The notes beneath the pieces are model-generated. The model had not been told where the DNA came from, searched no databases, and saw nothing but the letters and a program-made list of their open reading frames with translations. 64,000 nucleotides of DNA from Flavobacteriales bacterium (GTDB lineage Bacteria > Bacteroidota > Bacteroidia > Flavobacteriales_E > Vicingaceae): NCBI GenBank assembly GCA_905339165.1, contig CAJPFH010000006.1, forward strand, positions 62,001-126,000, in the 5' to 3' direction. Positions 17,454-26,691 of the stretch are shown here, piece by piece (within the stretch, counting starts at the first letter, position 1; the number at the start of each line of letters is the position of its first letter). Both the position numbers and the translations under genes were made by a program.

Positions 17454-19115
17454 ATGATTACTATTTTAAGGATTAAAAGCATAATTAAAATAAACCTTTT
17501 TTCTAAGATTTTTTTTGGAATAGCTTTCTATAGTTTAGCAACTTCATCCTCCTACTCACAGTGTAACTGTGTATGTACAGGAGATAATCTAATTACAAAT
17601 TTTGATTTTAGTGCAGGAGACATGGGGTTTAATTCTTCTTACAATTCTAAACTTCCAAACACCCAACTAATGCCCGGAGATTATACTGTAAATACCAATG
17701 CAAATGGTTCAAACTGTTGTTGGAAATTAGTGCAAGATCACACTTCGGGCAGAGGAAATATGATGTTAGTAGATGGAGCCAATGTACCCAATGAAGTGGT
17801 GTGGAGCCAAACAGTTACTGTAAAACCAAATACCACCTATATATTTGCTATGTGGTTATCGGTGTTTTGGAATGTAAATTCCCCACAATTACAGTTTTCA
17901 ATAAACGGTCAAAATTTCGGACCTATTTTTAATCCGCCACCCCGACAAGGCTCTCCAAGTACATACAGCACCATTCCTCCTACTTGGGAACAATTCTCAG
18001 AGTGCTGGTATTCCGGGCAAGGAGGAACTATTACCATTGAAATTGTAAACAAGAATATACAGTTTGCCGGAAACGATTATGGGATAGATGATATTACACT
18101 TGTTGAATGTCTTAATTCAAACACTCTTAACCTTACCATTAGCAACGATACTACTATTTGCCAAGGAGATAGCATTACATTAACGGTTACACCTAATATC
18201 GGAGGCGGAACGTATGATTGGTTGCCAAGCGGAGATTCAACGCAAACAATTACAGTAAGCCCAAATACCACCACCACATACACCGTAGAATATACCAAAA
18301 ACAACTGTGGAAGTTCGGCTTCTTGTACTGTTTTTGTTCATCCTATTCCAGAAATTTTTTCAGACTTTGGTCCTAAAGAAGGTTGTTCAGAATTATGTGT
18401 ACAATTCAAAGATTCTTCAAGCATAGGTTCAGGTTCAATAACATCAACAACATGGTATTTTTCTAAAAACGATAGTATAGCAGGGAGTAATCCATACAAA
18501 TGTTTTGTAAATAATTCCGATACTGTTTTAACACTTCTTCCAAGCATTAAAGTGCTTACAAACATAGGTTGTGAGAGTGTATACCAAACCTTTGATACCT
18601 TAAAAATTTATCCTTTACCGAAAGCAAATTTTGAGGTAAGTACACTTCCTCCCTATCGCCCTGATGTAAGCATTTCTTTTACAGATAAATCTACAGGTGC
18701 AACCGAGTGGTTTTGGAATGCTGGTTCTTTAACCTCTACCGAACAAAATCCAACATTTGTGTTTAAACAAGAAACCTACGATGTGTGTCTTACCGTTAAA
18801 AATAAATACAGATGTGCTGATTCTGTTTGTAAATCAATAGAAGTAAAAAGCGAAATAATTATTCCGAATATTTTTACACCCAACGAAGATGGGGAGAACG
18901 ACTTTTTTGTGATAAAAGGATTGAGAGGTAGTGGTAATATGTTGCTCATTTTTAATCGTTGGGGCAGGAAAATATATGAAAGTTTTGACTATAAAAATAA
19001 TTGGAACGGAACCATTATAAATACTGAAAAACTTGCGTCAGATGGCACTTATTATTACATTTTTGTAACGCACGAGAAAGCAGAGTATTCCGGCTACATT
19101 ACCCTATTGAAATAA
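17454..19115 (+). CDS. Secreted T9SS type B cargo, paralogue of its left neighbour
   Basis: 553 residues from the ATG at 17454; a GTG at 17430 is the alternative. A signal peptide (IKINLFSKIFFGIAFYSLA) ends near SYSQ. An N-terminal domain (SPAGDMGF-like, with several Cys and Trp) resembles a carbohydrate-binding jelly-roll, but that is a guess. One Ig-like repeat (NDTTICQGDSITLTV) and a PKD pair follow, then the gliding-motility C-terminal domain (IPNIFTPNEDGENDFFVI; FNRWGRKIYE). The last ~240 residues closely follow the same region of the upstream protein (GPKEGCSELCVQF, STEQNP, DYKNNWNGT), so the two derive from duplication. Exported and surface-attached by T9SS. Confidence 0.85.
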   Translation: MITILRIKSIIKINLFSKIFFGIAFYSLATSSSYSQCNCVCTGDNLITNFDFSAGDMGFNSSYNSKLPNTQLMPGDYTVNTNANGSNCCWKLVQDHTSGRGNMMLVDGANVPNEVVWSQTVTVKPNTTYIFAMWLSVFWNVNSPQLQFSINGQNFGPIFNPPPRQGSPSTYSTIPPTWEQFSECWYSGQGGTITIEIVNKNIQFAGNDYGIDDITLVECLNSNTLNLTISNDTTICQGDSITLTVTPNIGGGTYDWLPSGDSTQTITVSPNTTTTYTVEYTKNNCGSSASCTVFVHPIPEIFSDFGPKEGCSELCVQFKDSSSIGSGSITSTTWYFSKNDSIAGSNPYKCFVNNSDTVLTLLPSIKVLTNIGCESVYQTFDTLKIYPLPKANFEVSTLPPYRPDVSISFTDKSTGATEWFWNAGSLTSTEQNPTFVFKQETYDVCLTVKNKYRCADSVCKSIEVKSEIIIPNIFTPNEDGENDFFVIKGLRGSGNMLLIFNRWGRKIYESFDYKNNWNGTIINTEKLASDGTYYYIFVTHEKAEYSGYITLLK

Positions 19116-19216
19116 ATAAATTAGTTTGCCATGCAACTTAAAACAAAAAATTATACGTCAACGCTTGCAGTTTATGTTCATTTTCTATAATTTTCCACCT
19201 CAATAAATTTTGTATT

Positions 19217-21868
19217 ATGAAAAAATTAGTTACACTATTTCTCATTTTCGTTGGTTTTGTTTCTACGCAAAACCTTTTTGCATCGCATATTCCGGGTGCA
19301 GATATAGAGTTTGAATGTGTAGGTCCGAATCAGTACATTATACGTTGCATGTTCTTTGTAAAATGCCCTGCAGGAAACAGTTTACCCAGTTATGCAACCC
19401 GAGTTGTTTCTGCCACCAATACATGTGGATTACCCAACCAAAGTTGGACCTTACCCTGCGTAGAATGTGGAATAGAAGTTTCACAACTTTGTCCACCCCA
19501 ATTGCCTCAAAGTGCTTGTTCAAACGGAGGGTTACCCGGGGTGCGTATGTGGAAATATCAATCATCGGTAGTTACATTGCAACCTTGCGATTTTTGGGAG
19601 TTTTCTACAAATATTTGTTGTCGTAATACCACAGTAAATGTTTCCGGTCAGCCAAGTTTTTACACGTATACAAGAATGTATAGCCAAACCGACCCGTGCA
19701 ATACTTCGCCCAAATGGACAGCACAGCCCATTCCATACTACTGTGCTAATCAGCAGGTAACTCATAACTGGGGAATTATTGAACCCAACGGACATACCAT
19801 ACAATATAGTTTTGTAGATGCTCAACAAGCTCAAAATAGTCCTGTACCTTATAATTTCGGATATTCTGCAGTTCAGCCTTTTGGTCCAAGCTCCACCATT
19901 AATCCACAAACCGGTGAAATTGGATTCAACGTAGGCACTATTGGAGACTACATAGTGGCAGTAAAAGCAACAGAATTCAATGCAAATAATCAAATCGTTT
20001 CAGAGCAGGTACACGATGTTCAATTCACTATCATCAACTGCACTAATCAGCTTCCTCAACCACCACAGGGGGGTATTACAAATGTAACAGGTAGTGGTGT
20101 GTTAACGCCACCAAATAAAATTACACTATGTGAGGGAAGTGCCACTTGTTTTGATTTAGTGTTTACAGATGTCGATCTAGGAGATTCTTTATTTTGTACA
20201 TCGAATGTTACAAATGTGTTATTGGGTTCTTCATTTACTTTTACAGGAAAAAATCCTGTTACAGCTACCATTTGCTGGACGGCTCCTCCCGGTTCGCAAG
20301 GTACTTATACTTTTGATGTGGGGGCAAATGACGGAGCTTGCCCTATTCCTGGACTTACCAGTATGGGCGTGGTGGTAGAAGTTACTCCAGGTATATTGGT
20401 TAATCTCGGCCCTGACATCTTAATACCTTGTAATCAAATGACCACCGTTGTACCCCAAATTTCAGGAGGTTCGGGTGGTTATTCTTATTTGTGGAGTAAT
20501 GGCTCCACAAACCCTATTATAGCCGTTGGTCCGGGTACATACTGGCTAGAAGTAACAGATACTTCAGGTACAGCATGTATTGGAGTAGACTCAATTGTGA
20601 TTACAACCGATAAGCCTACCGCAGATTTTATAGCAGATAATGTGTGCGAAGGAACTCCGGTAAGTTTGCAAGATGCTTCTACTCCTGCTACTAGTGGAAC
20701 GATTATAAACTGGCAATGGGATATAGATAATAACGGCTCTACCGATTACGTTTCGCAAAATGTATTTCATGTTTTTAGCGGAACAGGCCCTCAAAATGTA
20801 AAATTTATAGTAACTGATTCGTACGGCTGTAAAGACACCATTGTAAAACAGGTTTTTGTAAACCCAAAACCTAAAGCAGGGTTTATTGGTACCTCTCTTT
20901 GTGATGGTATTACCATTGTGTTTGCCGATACCTCTAGTATCGTTTCTGGTAGTATTGCTACATGGCAATGGGATGTTGATAATAATGGTACTTTCGAGTA
21001 CTTCACTCAAAACTTCTCACATGGTTATCCGGGTGCCGGAATCTATAATGTAACATTGATTGTAACATCAGACAGTGGGTGTGTGGATAGCATTACTATG
21101 CCTGTAAATGTAAATGTGAAACCCAAAACCGATTTTGTAACTGGGCAAAGTTGTGCAAATGACGGTATGGCCTTTTTAGACCTTACCACGCCAACCCCCG
21201 ATGGTTGGAAATGGGATTTTGGAGATGGTACAGCAAACTCTCCGGTTCAAAACCCAATACATTACTACTACAATCCGGGAGTTTATAGTGTAAAGCTAGT
21301 AACTTGGATTGGCCCATGTTATGATTCACTAACATTAATACATACCGTAAGGCCTGTACCTATTGCAAATTTCGATGCTCCGGCACCTCCTTTGAGACCG
21401 GAAACTGATATTAAATTTACCGATAAATCCGAGGGTGGAAATCCGGGGGGTATTTTAGAAGAATGGTATTGGACATTCAATAGTGAGTTCTTCTCTAACC
21501 AACAAAACCCGATTAAACAATTCGAACAAAACGACTATGAAATATGCCTTACCGTTACTAATCAGTTTACCTGTAGAGCAATTGTGTGCAAAACAATAGA
21601 AGTGCGTTACGAATTTATCATTCCGAATATTATTACACCAAATGGTGATGGAATGAATGACGATTTTGTGGTAAAAGCACTTTTTGGAGAAGGAAACAAA
21701 CTAACCATATACAATCGTTGGGGCGATAAGGTATATGAGAACGAAAGTTATAAAAACGATTGGGGAGGAACCAATGGATCGAGAAATTTGGCAGATGGTA
21801 CATACTATTACATTTTAATTACAAATCTTGGCGAAAAATATACCGGACATGTTACCATACTTCATTAA
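19217..21868 (+). CDS. Large secreted T9SS type B cargo with PKD repeats
   Basis: 883 residues. The signal peptide MKKLVTLFLIFVGF ends near LFAS, just before HIPGADIEFECVGPNQY, the start of an N-terminal domain found in several Bacteroidota gliding-associated proteins. At least four PKD-type domains follow (WQWDIDNNGSTDYVSQNVFHV and its near-copy WQWDVDNNGTFEYFTQNFSHG; WKWDFGDGTANSPVQNP; WYWTFNSEFFSNQQNP). The protein ends in the gliding-motility C-terminal domain (IPNIITPNGDGMNDDFVV; YNRWGDKVYE; DGTYYYILI). It is the third of the tandem set, followed by a strong terminator. Confidence 0.88.
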   Translation: MKKLVTLFLIFVGFVSTQNLFASHIPGADIEFECVGPNQYIIRCMFFVKCPAGNSLPSYATRVVSATNTCGLPNQSWTLPCVECGIEVSQLCPPQLPQSACSNGGLPGVRMWKYQSSVVTLQPCDFWEFSTNICCRNTTVNVSGQPSFYTYTRMYSQTDPCNTSPKWTAQPIPYYCANQQVTHNWGIIEPNGHTIQYSFVDAQQAQNSPVPYNFGYSAVQPFGPSSTINPQTGEIGFNVGTIGDYIVAVKATEFNANNQIVSEQVHDVQFTIINCTNQLPQPPQGGITNVTGSGVLTPPNKITLCEGSATCFDLVFTDVDLGDSLFCTSNVTNVLLGSSFTFTGKNPVTATICWTAPPGSQGTYTFDVGANDGACPIPGLTSMGVVVEVTPGILVNLGPDILIPCNQMTTVVPQISGGSGGYSYLWSNGSTNPIIAVGPGTYWLEVTDTSGTACIGVDSIVITTDKPTADFIADNVCEGTPVSLQDASTPATSGTIINWQWDIDNNGSTDYVSQNVFHVFSGTGPQNVKFIVTDSYGCKDTIVKQVFVNPKPKAGFIGTSLCDGITIVFADTSSIVSGSIATWQWDVDNNGTFEYFTQNFSHGYPGAGIYNVTLIVTSDSGCVDSITMPVNVNVKPKTDFVTGQSCANDGMAFLDLTTPTPDGWKWDFGDGTANSPVQNPIHYYYNPGVYSVKLVTWIGPCYDSLTLIHTVRPVPIANFDAPAPPLRPETDIKFTDKSEGGNPGGILEEWYWTFNSEFFSNQQNPIKQFEQNDYEICLTVTNQFTCRAIVCKTIEVRYEFIIPNIITPNGDGMNDDFVVKALFGEGNKLTIYNRWGDKVYENESYKNDWGGTNGSRNLADGTYYYILITNLGEKYTGHVTILH

Positions 21869-21888
21869 TTAATGAGAATAATAAAAGG

Positions 21889-21918
21889 AAAAGCCCCGAA
21901 TTTTCGGGGCTTTTTCTT
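21889..21918 (+). terminator. Rho-independent terminator after the T9SS cargo array
   Basis: AAGCCCCG and CGGGGCTT (21891-21898 and 21905-21912) form an 8-bp GC-rich stem with a short AT loop, followed by a T-run. It lies 20 bases after the stop of the 883-residue protein and before kbl. Confidence 0.85.
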
Positions 21919-21964
21919 TTATAAAAACCAAAAAAATCTTTCTTTTGTTTCAAACACAAATGTT

Positions 21965-23155
21965 ATGTACGGAGAATTTAAAAAATTTTTACAAACCGAA
22001 TTAACTTCTATCGAAGAAGCCGGATTATTTAAAAAAGAACGAATTATTACAACGGCACAAGATGCAGTTGTTAAGGTAAACGGAAAAGAGGTAATAATTT
22101 TTTGTGCCAATAATTATCTAGGGCTTTCTTCGCACCCAAAAGTGATTAGTGCTGCTAAAAATACATTAGATAAACACGGCTACGGAATGTCGTCTGTACG
22201 TTTTATCTGTGGCACACAAGATATTCATAAAGAGTTGGAAGAAAAAATTGCTCAATTTTTAGGCACAGAAGATACAATACTTTATGCAGCTTGTTTTGAT
22301 GCGAACGGAGGTGTTTTTGAGCCTTTGTTTGGAGAAGAAGATGCCATTATATCTGATGAATTGAATCATGCTTCTATAATAGATGGAGTGAGACTTTGCA
22401 AAGCACAACGCTATCGTTATAAAAATTCCGATATGAACGATTTAGAAGAAAAATTAAAAGAAGCACAATCTCAACGATTTAGGGTAATTGTTACTGACGG
22501 AGTTTTCTCTATGGATGGATACGTTGCACCACTTGATAAAATTTGCGATTTAGCAGATAAATATAATGCTCTTGTAATGGTAGACGAAAGTCATGCTACC
22601 GGTTTTATTGGAAAAACAGGAAGAGGCAGTATTGAGTTAAGAAATGTGATGGGAAGAATAGATATTATAACCGGAACACTAGGAAAAGCTCTTGGCGGAG
22701 CTATGGGAGGTTTTACAACAGGAAAAAAAGAGATTATAGAAATGCTTCGTCAGCGTTCAAGACCCTATTTGTTTTCTAATTCTTTGGCACCTGCTATTGT
22801 AGGAGCTTCTATTGCCGTTTTTGATATGCTTAGCGAAACTACTGAGCTAAGAGACACGTTAGAAAACAATGTGCGTTATTTTAAAGATAAAATAAAACGG
22901 GCAGGTTTTGATATTAAAGATGGAGAGTCTGCCATTATTCCAATCATGCTATACGATGCAAAACTTGCACAAGATTTTGCAGCCAAGCTTTTAAACGAAG
23001 GGATTTATGTTACCGGTTTCTTTTACCCGGTAGTACCGAAGGGGCAGGCAAGAATTCGTGTGCAAATTTCGGCTGCACATAAAATAGAACATATAGATAA
23101 AGCAATAGAAGCGTTTACAAAAATCGGTCGCCAACTTAATGTAATTTCTTCTTGA
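21965..23155 (+). CDS. kbl: Glycine C-acetyltransferase (2-amino-3-ketobutyrate CoA ligase)
   Basis: A PLP enzyme that splits 2-amino-3-ketobutyrate with CoA into glycine and acetyl-CoA, the second step of threonine breakdown. The product is 396 residues from the ATG at 21965. The PLP lysine is in [14 protein letters not shown], and [11 protein letters not shown] and [12 protein letters not shown] are characteristic of the alpha-oxoamine synthase family. A longer open frame reaches back into the terminator and is not credible. The threonine dehydrogenase partner (tdh) is in this window at 48988 but not adjacent. Its stop overlaps the start of the phosphatase gene. Confidence 0.95.
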   Translation: MYGEFKKFLQTELTSIEEAGLFKKERIITTAQDAVVKVNGKEVIIFCANNYLGLSSHPKVISAAKNTLDKHGYGMSSVRFICGTQDIHKELEEKIAQFLGTEDTILYAACFDANGGVFEPLFGEEDAIISDELNHASIIDGVRLCKAQRYRYKNSDMNDLEEKLKEAQSQRFRVIVTDGVFSMDGYVAPLDKICDLADKYNALVMVDESHATGFIGKTGRGSIELRNVMGRIDIITGTLGKALGGAMGGFTTGKKEIIEMLRQRSRPYLFSNSLAPAIVGASIAVFDMLSETTELRDTLENNVRYFKDKIKRAGFDIKDGESAIIPIMLYDAKLAQDFAAKLLNEGIYVTGFFYPVVPKGQARIRVQISAAHKIEHIDKAIEAFTKIGRQLNVISS

Positions 23156-25149
23156 AAAAAATTTGTGTTTATATTTCCTTTTCTATTTTTTCGCTGCTGT
23201 TTGTAAATGCAAACAACTCTATAGACTCGCTTTATAGTGTTATTCATTCTAAACAAAGCAACGATAGCACCAAAATAGGAGCCTACATAGAACTCAGTTT
23301 TATACTACAAAGCAATCCCTTACAAGTACTCATACTAGAAAAAGAATTTCTCAAATTTTGTCAGAATATTCCCAATACAGCTACAAAAGCATATGCTTTC
23401 AGGCAAGCCGGAAATATAAACTACAGAGCCGAATATTACGATAGAGCCATCGATCTCTATTTTCAATCCGTTCGCTTATATGAAAAAATAAATGATCCGG
23501 TAGGGGTTTTACGTACCTATAATAACATTGGGAATGCATATACAGAACAAGGTATTATATCTAATGATAGTACCGCTTTTCTAAAAGCTATAGAAATTTT
23601 AAACAATGCCGTAATCCTTTCAAAAAAGCACGATACACTAAGCATACATAACCTTTACAATAATATTGGAAATGCCTACAAAGAGTTAAAACAGTATAAA
23701 AATGCTCTGAGTTATTACAACCTTTCTTATCCTTATTACTTAAAAAGAAAGGATAATAATGGAATAGAATTTTCTCTAATCAATTTAGGAGAAACCTATT
23801 TATTGTTGGCAAAAGAAACCGACAAGTCCGAGTACTATGCCAAAGCGATGGAATACTTTATGTTTTGGAAAAGTAACTACTTAAATAGTTCTAATAACGA
23901 ACGGCAGGCTTTTATGCTTTGCAATATAGGAGAGGTATTTATGTTGATGAACGATTTACAGGTAGCAGAAAAGTACCTGAATGAGGCTTATTCCATTGCT
24001 GTTAAAACAGGAAAAAAAGACATTAGAAAACTAACGGCTTATCAATTATCAGAAATATATAAGAAAAAAAATAATGTAGCAAAAGCCTATACATATATGA
24101 ATATTTATACTACATTAAAAGATTCACTTCAGGCAATTAGTAGTTATAAAAATATGCAACTCCTTCAGGCTTTTTACGAATCGGAAAGAAAAGACAGAGA
24201 GATTGAAACACTAAAAATTGAAACACTCGAGAAAGATAAAAAAAATGCCGAGTTACGCACATACACTATTGCCGCCTTTGCCGCAGGAACTTTTGTTTTA
24301 TTGATTGCTTTTGCTCTTTTCTATTTATATAGGTTGAAACAAAAAAACAATTTTAAACTTAAACAAGCTTATTCTTTGTTGGAAATCTCAAATAAACGCA
24401 TAAGCGATAGTATTACATACGCTAAAAGAATACAATCTTCCGTATTGCCGGACAGTGAAAAAATAAATAAAATATTCAGCGAATCATTTGTTTATTTTAA
24501 ACCTCGCGATGTGGTAAGCGGGGATTTCTATTGGGTTGGCGAAACCAGCGAGCACAAGTTTATTGTAGTGGCCGATTGTACCGGGCATGGCGTGCCGGGG
24601 GCCATTCTCAGTATGTTGGCATTTTCGATGTTAGAAAATGTTATAAACGTAAAAAAAATAGAACAGCCAGCAAAAATTTTACTTGAATTAGATAAGCAAA
24701 TGATTTCTCTTCTGCAGCAACAAAATGTGAGTAAACAAGATGATGGAATGGATATCTCTATTTGCAGAATAGATAAAAACAATAACAATTTGTGTTTTTC
24801 GGGGGCAAACCAAAATGCCTATTTAATTCATAATAATCAAATACAAACTTTATCGGGCTCTATATTCTCCATTGGGGGATTCAATAAAAACTACATAAAA
24901 GAATTTAAAGAAATAACTGTTTTAATGGAGAAAAATACCATGCTATACCTAAGTACCGATGGATTTGCTGATCAGTTTGGGGGCAAAAAAGGTAATAAAT
25001 TTCTTGTTTCTAATCTAGAAAATCTTTTTGTTGAATTAACAAGGAATCCAGTATCAGAGCAACTGAAAGAAATAGATAGAGCATTTTTAAATTGGAAGGG
25101 TAATCAGCGACAAACAGATGATGTGTTGGTGGTAGGAATAAGAATTTAG
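23152..25149 (+). CDS. TPR-transmembrane-SpoIIE/PP2C phosphatase (SiaA-like)
   Basis: 665 residues in three parts. A signal-like N-terminus and a series of TPR repeats (about residues 80-330) would be periplasmic. A single transmembrane helix lies at 371-393, and a coiled-coil leads into a cytoplasmic PP2C-type domain (440-665). Metal-binding aspartates are visible in SGDFYW (D458), VADCTGHG (D475), STDGFAD (D603) and QTDDVL (D656, D657). It starts with TTG at 23152, overlapping the kbl stop (TTGA). Its stop shares TTAG with the stop of the convergent SiaC gene. By analogy with SiaA it would dephosphorylate SiaC in response to a periplasmic signal. Confidence 0.88.
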   Translation: MKKICVYISFSIFSLLFVNANNSIDSLYSVIHSKQSNDSTKIGAYIELSFILQSNPLQVLILEKEFLKFCQNIPNTATKAYAFRQAGNINYRAEYYDRAIDLYFQSVRLYEKINDPVGVLRTYNNIGNAYTEQGIISNDSTAFLKAIEILNNAVILSKKHDTLSIHNLYNNIGNAYKELKQYKNALSYYNLSYPYYLKRKDNNGIEFSLINLGETYLLLAKETDKSEYYAKAMEYFMFWKSNYLNSSNNERQAFMLCNIGEVFMLMNDLQVAEKYLNEAYSIAVKTGKKDIRKLTAYQLSEIYKKKNNVAKAYTYMNIYTTLKDSLQAISSYKNMQLLQAFYESERKDREIETLKIETLEKDKKNAELRTYTIAAFAAGTFVLLIAFALFYLYRLKQKNNFKLKQAYSLLEISNKRISDSITYAKRIQSSVLPDSEKINKIFSESFVYFKPRDVVSGDFYWVGETSEHKFIVVADCTGHGVPGAILSMLAFSMLENVINVKKIEQPAKILLELDKQMISLLQQQNVSKQDDGMDISICRIDKNNNNLCFSGANQNAYLIHNNQIQTLSGSIFSIGGFNKNYIKEFKEITVLMEKNTMLYLSTDGFADQFGGKKGNKFLVSNLENLFVELTRNPVSEQLKEIDRAFLNWKGNQRQTDDVLVVGIRI

Positions 25150-25517
25150 TTTTCTTTTGTTACTATTACCACTCCTGATAAACGGCTGTATCTTTCGGCT
25201 GCCTGTTGCATATCCTTATCTCCCTTATCATAGAACCAAGTTACAGTAGTAGTACAATGACCAGATATTTGGCGAATTATTTCAAAAAGCTGTAACAATT
25301 GTTTGGCCGATGAGGTATTGAAATATTTTAATTTTATTTCACAGGTAAAACTTTTTGGGGCCATTGCTAAGTAAGACTTTAAAGCCTCTAAAATAGGGGT
25401 ATAAAAACCTGCTGCATCTTCCGGAAATGAACAGTTTTCTAATACAAAAAATCCTTTTTCAATATCTAGGTTTACATAGGGAGTATCATCAGTATGTGGT
25501 ATTACTAGCGATTCCAT
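25146..25517 (-). CDS. SiaC-family regulatory phosphoprotein (DUF1987)
   Basis: 123 residues, full length for the family. The conserved motif KYFNTSSAKQLL is present, and its threonine is residue 68, the same number as the phosphorylated Thr68 of Pseudomonas SiaC. In that system the kinase SiaB phosphorylates and the phosphatase SiaA dephosphorylates SiaC, which then controls a diguanylate cyclase. Here the SiaB-like gene ends immediately upstream and the phosphatase is convergent. No diguanylate cyclase is in view, so the output partner is unknown. Confidence 0.88.
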   Translation of the reverse strand: MESLVIPHTDDTPYVNLDIEKGFFVLENCSFPEDAAGFYTPILEALKSYLAMAPKSFTCEIKLKYFNTSSAKQLLQLFEIIRQISGHCTTTVTWFYDKGDKDMQQAAERYSRLSGVVIVTKEN

Positions 25518-26615
25518 TTACTGTACTATACTTAATTGAACTGTAAAAAAACTGGTAGAGTCATTTATTGGGTCGAAACAATAGTTGATTTTAGAATGGG
25601 TTTTTAAACGCATATCTATAAAACCAAGTCCCGCTCCTTTTATAGATTCTTTGGGTGGATTCAGCAAGGTTTTATCGTATAACTCTTCCAATTCCAAAGA
25701 ATTTAAAGAGTTGGTATAATCAATTTTATTCTTTACAGTATCTATTTTATTGTTTTCAATAAAATTTCCTGTAGTGAATATGCAAATATTTTTATCTCCT
25801 CCTACAGTGTAGATGCCTGGTTTTTCATTTTTATTATTGTTGAGGGATAAGCCGTGTAGGCTAATATTTTGGAGTAACTCAATTAAAATATGAATGTTTT
25901 TCTTTTGAATGGAAAGTTCGGATTTAGAATGTTCTGTGTTTTCAAACATTTTAATAAATTCCAATAAACTTTCCTGAGAAAACAAGCCCTGATACATGAG
26001 TTTAATCTTTGCTTCAGAAATTTTTTCGTGAATTTCTTTTACTTGTGTAATGGTATTCGGGCAAACGCTGTTGTTTACATTGCTACAGATATTAGTTTGA
26101 AAATAGAAATAGTGGTATTCCGGGTTAATCATTACAAAATCGTACACAAGTTTATTTCTCGATTTTCTGGCCATCTCGATTAATCCAAGTCCGGCTCCTC
26201 CCTTATCAGAAAGACTGTTGAGTTGGAGTGTTTCCATGTAATAATTTTTCAGTTCATCGGTGGTGAGCGAATTTATTTTTTCAATCTTTTCTTTTATGGG
26301 GTTTACTTCTTCGGCCGAAATATAGTTTCCTGAAGTTATTACAGTATTTTCATTTAATTTTTGTAGAGCAAAAAAACCCTCTTTATCTTGTTCTTTTTGG
26401 TGGCGAGTAATGTTTTGCAAAGACTCTACCATTATAAAGTACGTTTTCTTATTTACTTTACCTGTTTCTTCGTTTTTTACCAGTTTATTTTCGGCAAAGG
26501 ATAAAATACTTTCAGTAAGGTTTAAAGTAAAATGGCCACAATACAAGTATTCCAAACCCAATTCTTGCATTTGGATATAATTTCTGTAGAGAGATATATT
26601 GTTTTGTTGCTGCAC
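25518..26615 (-). CDS. SiaB-family kinase with two fused copies (DUF6272 x2)
   Basis: 365 residues, about twice the size of a single SiaB. Both halves carry kinase-like ATP-site motifs: ESLQNITRH (E64, Q67, N68) with GGAGLGLIEM (140-147) in the first, and IELLQNISLHG (E246, Q249, N250) with KGAGLGFIDM (326-335) in the second. Both also have a TSGNY/TTGNF strand. This indicates an internal duplication of a GHKL-type fold with both sites apparently intact. The start is a GTG at 26615 preceded by a GGGGG tract. The next in-frame ATG would cut the first copy. The SiaC gene follows directly, with no intergenic bases. Confidence 0.82.
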   Translation of the reverse strand: MQQQNNISLYRNYIQMQELGLEYLYCGHFTLNLTESILSFAENKLVKNEETGKVNKKTYFIMVESLQNITRHQKEQDKEGFFALQKLNENTVITSGNYISAEEVNPIKEKIEKINSLTTDELKNYYMETLQLNSLSDKGGAGLGLIEMARKSRNKLVYDFVMINPEYHYFYFQTNICSNVNNSVCPNTITQVKEIHEKISEAKIKLMYQGLFSQESLLEFIKMFENTEHSKSELSIQKKNIHILIELLQNISLHGLSLNNNKNEKPGIYTVGGDKNICIFTTGNFIENNKIDTVKNKIDYTNSLNSLELEELYDKTLLNPPKESIKGAGLGFIDMRLKTHSKINYCFDPINDSTSFFTVQLSIVQ

Positions 26616-26691
26616 CCCCTTTTATTTAAATAAAGGAATTCAAATGTACAAAAAACAGTAATAAGCTACTCGAATTGAAATATCTAATAGC

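Noticed and set aside
21872-21964. N-terminal extension of kbl
   Set aside because: The extra 31 codons translate the terminator hairpin and T-run; kbl starts at 21965.
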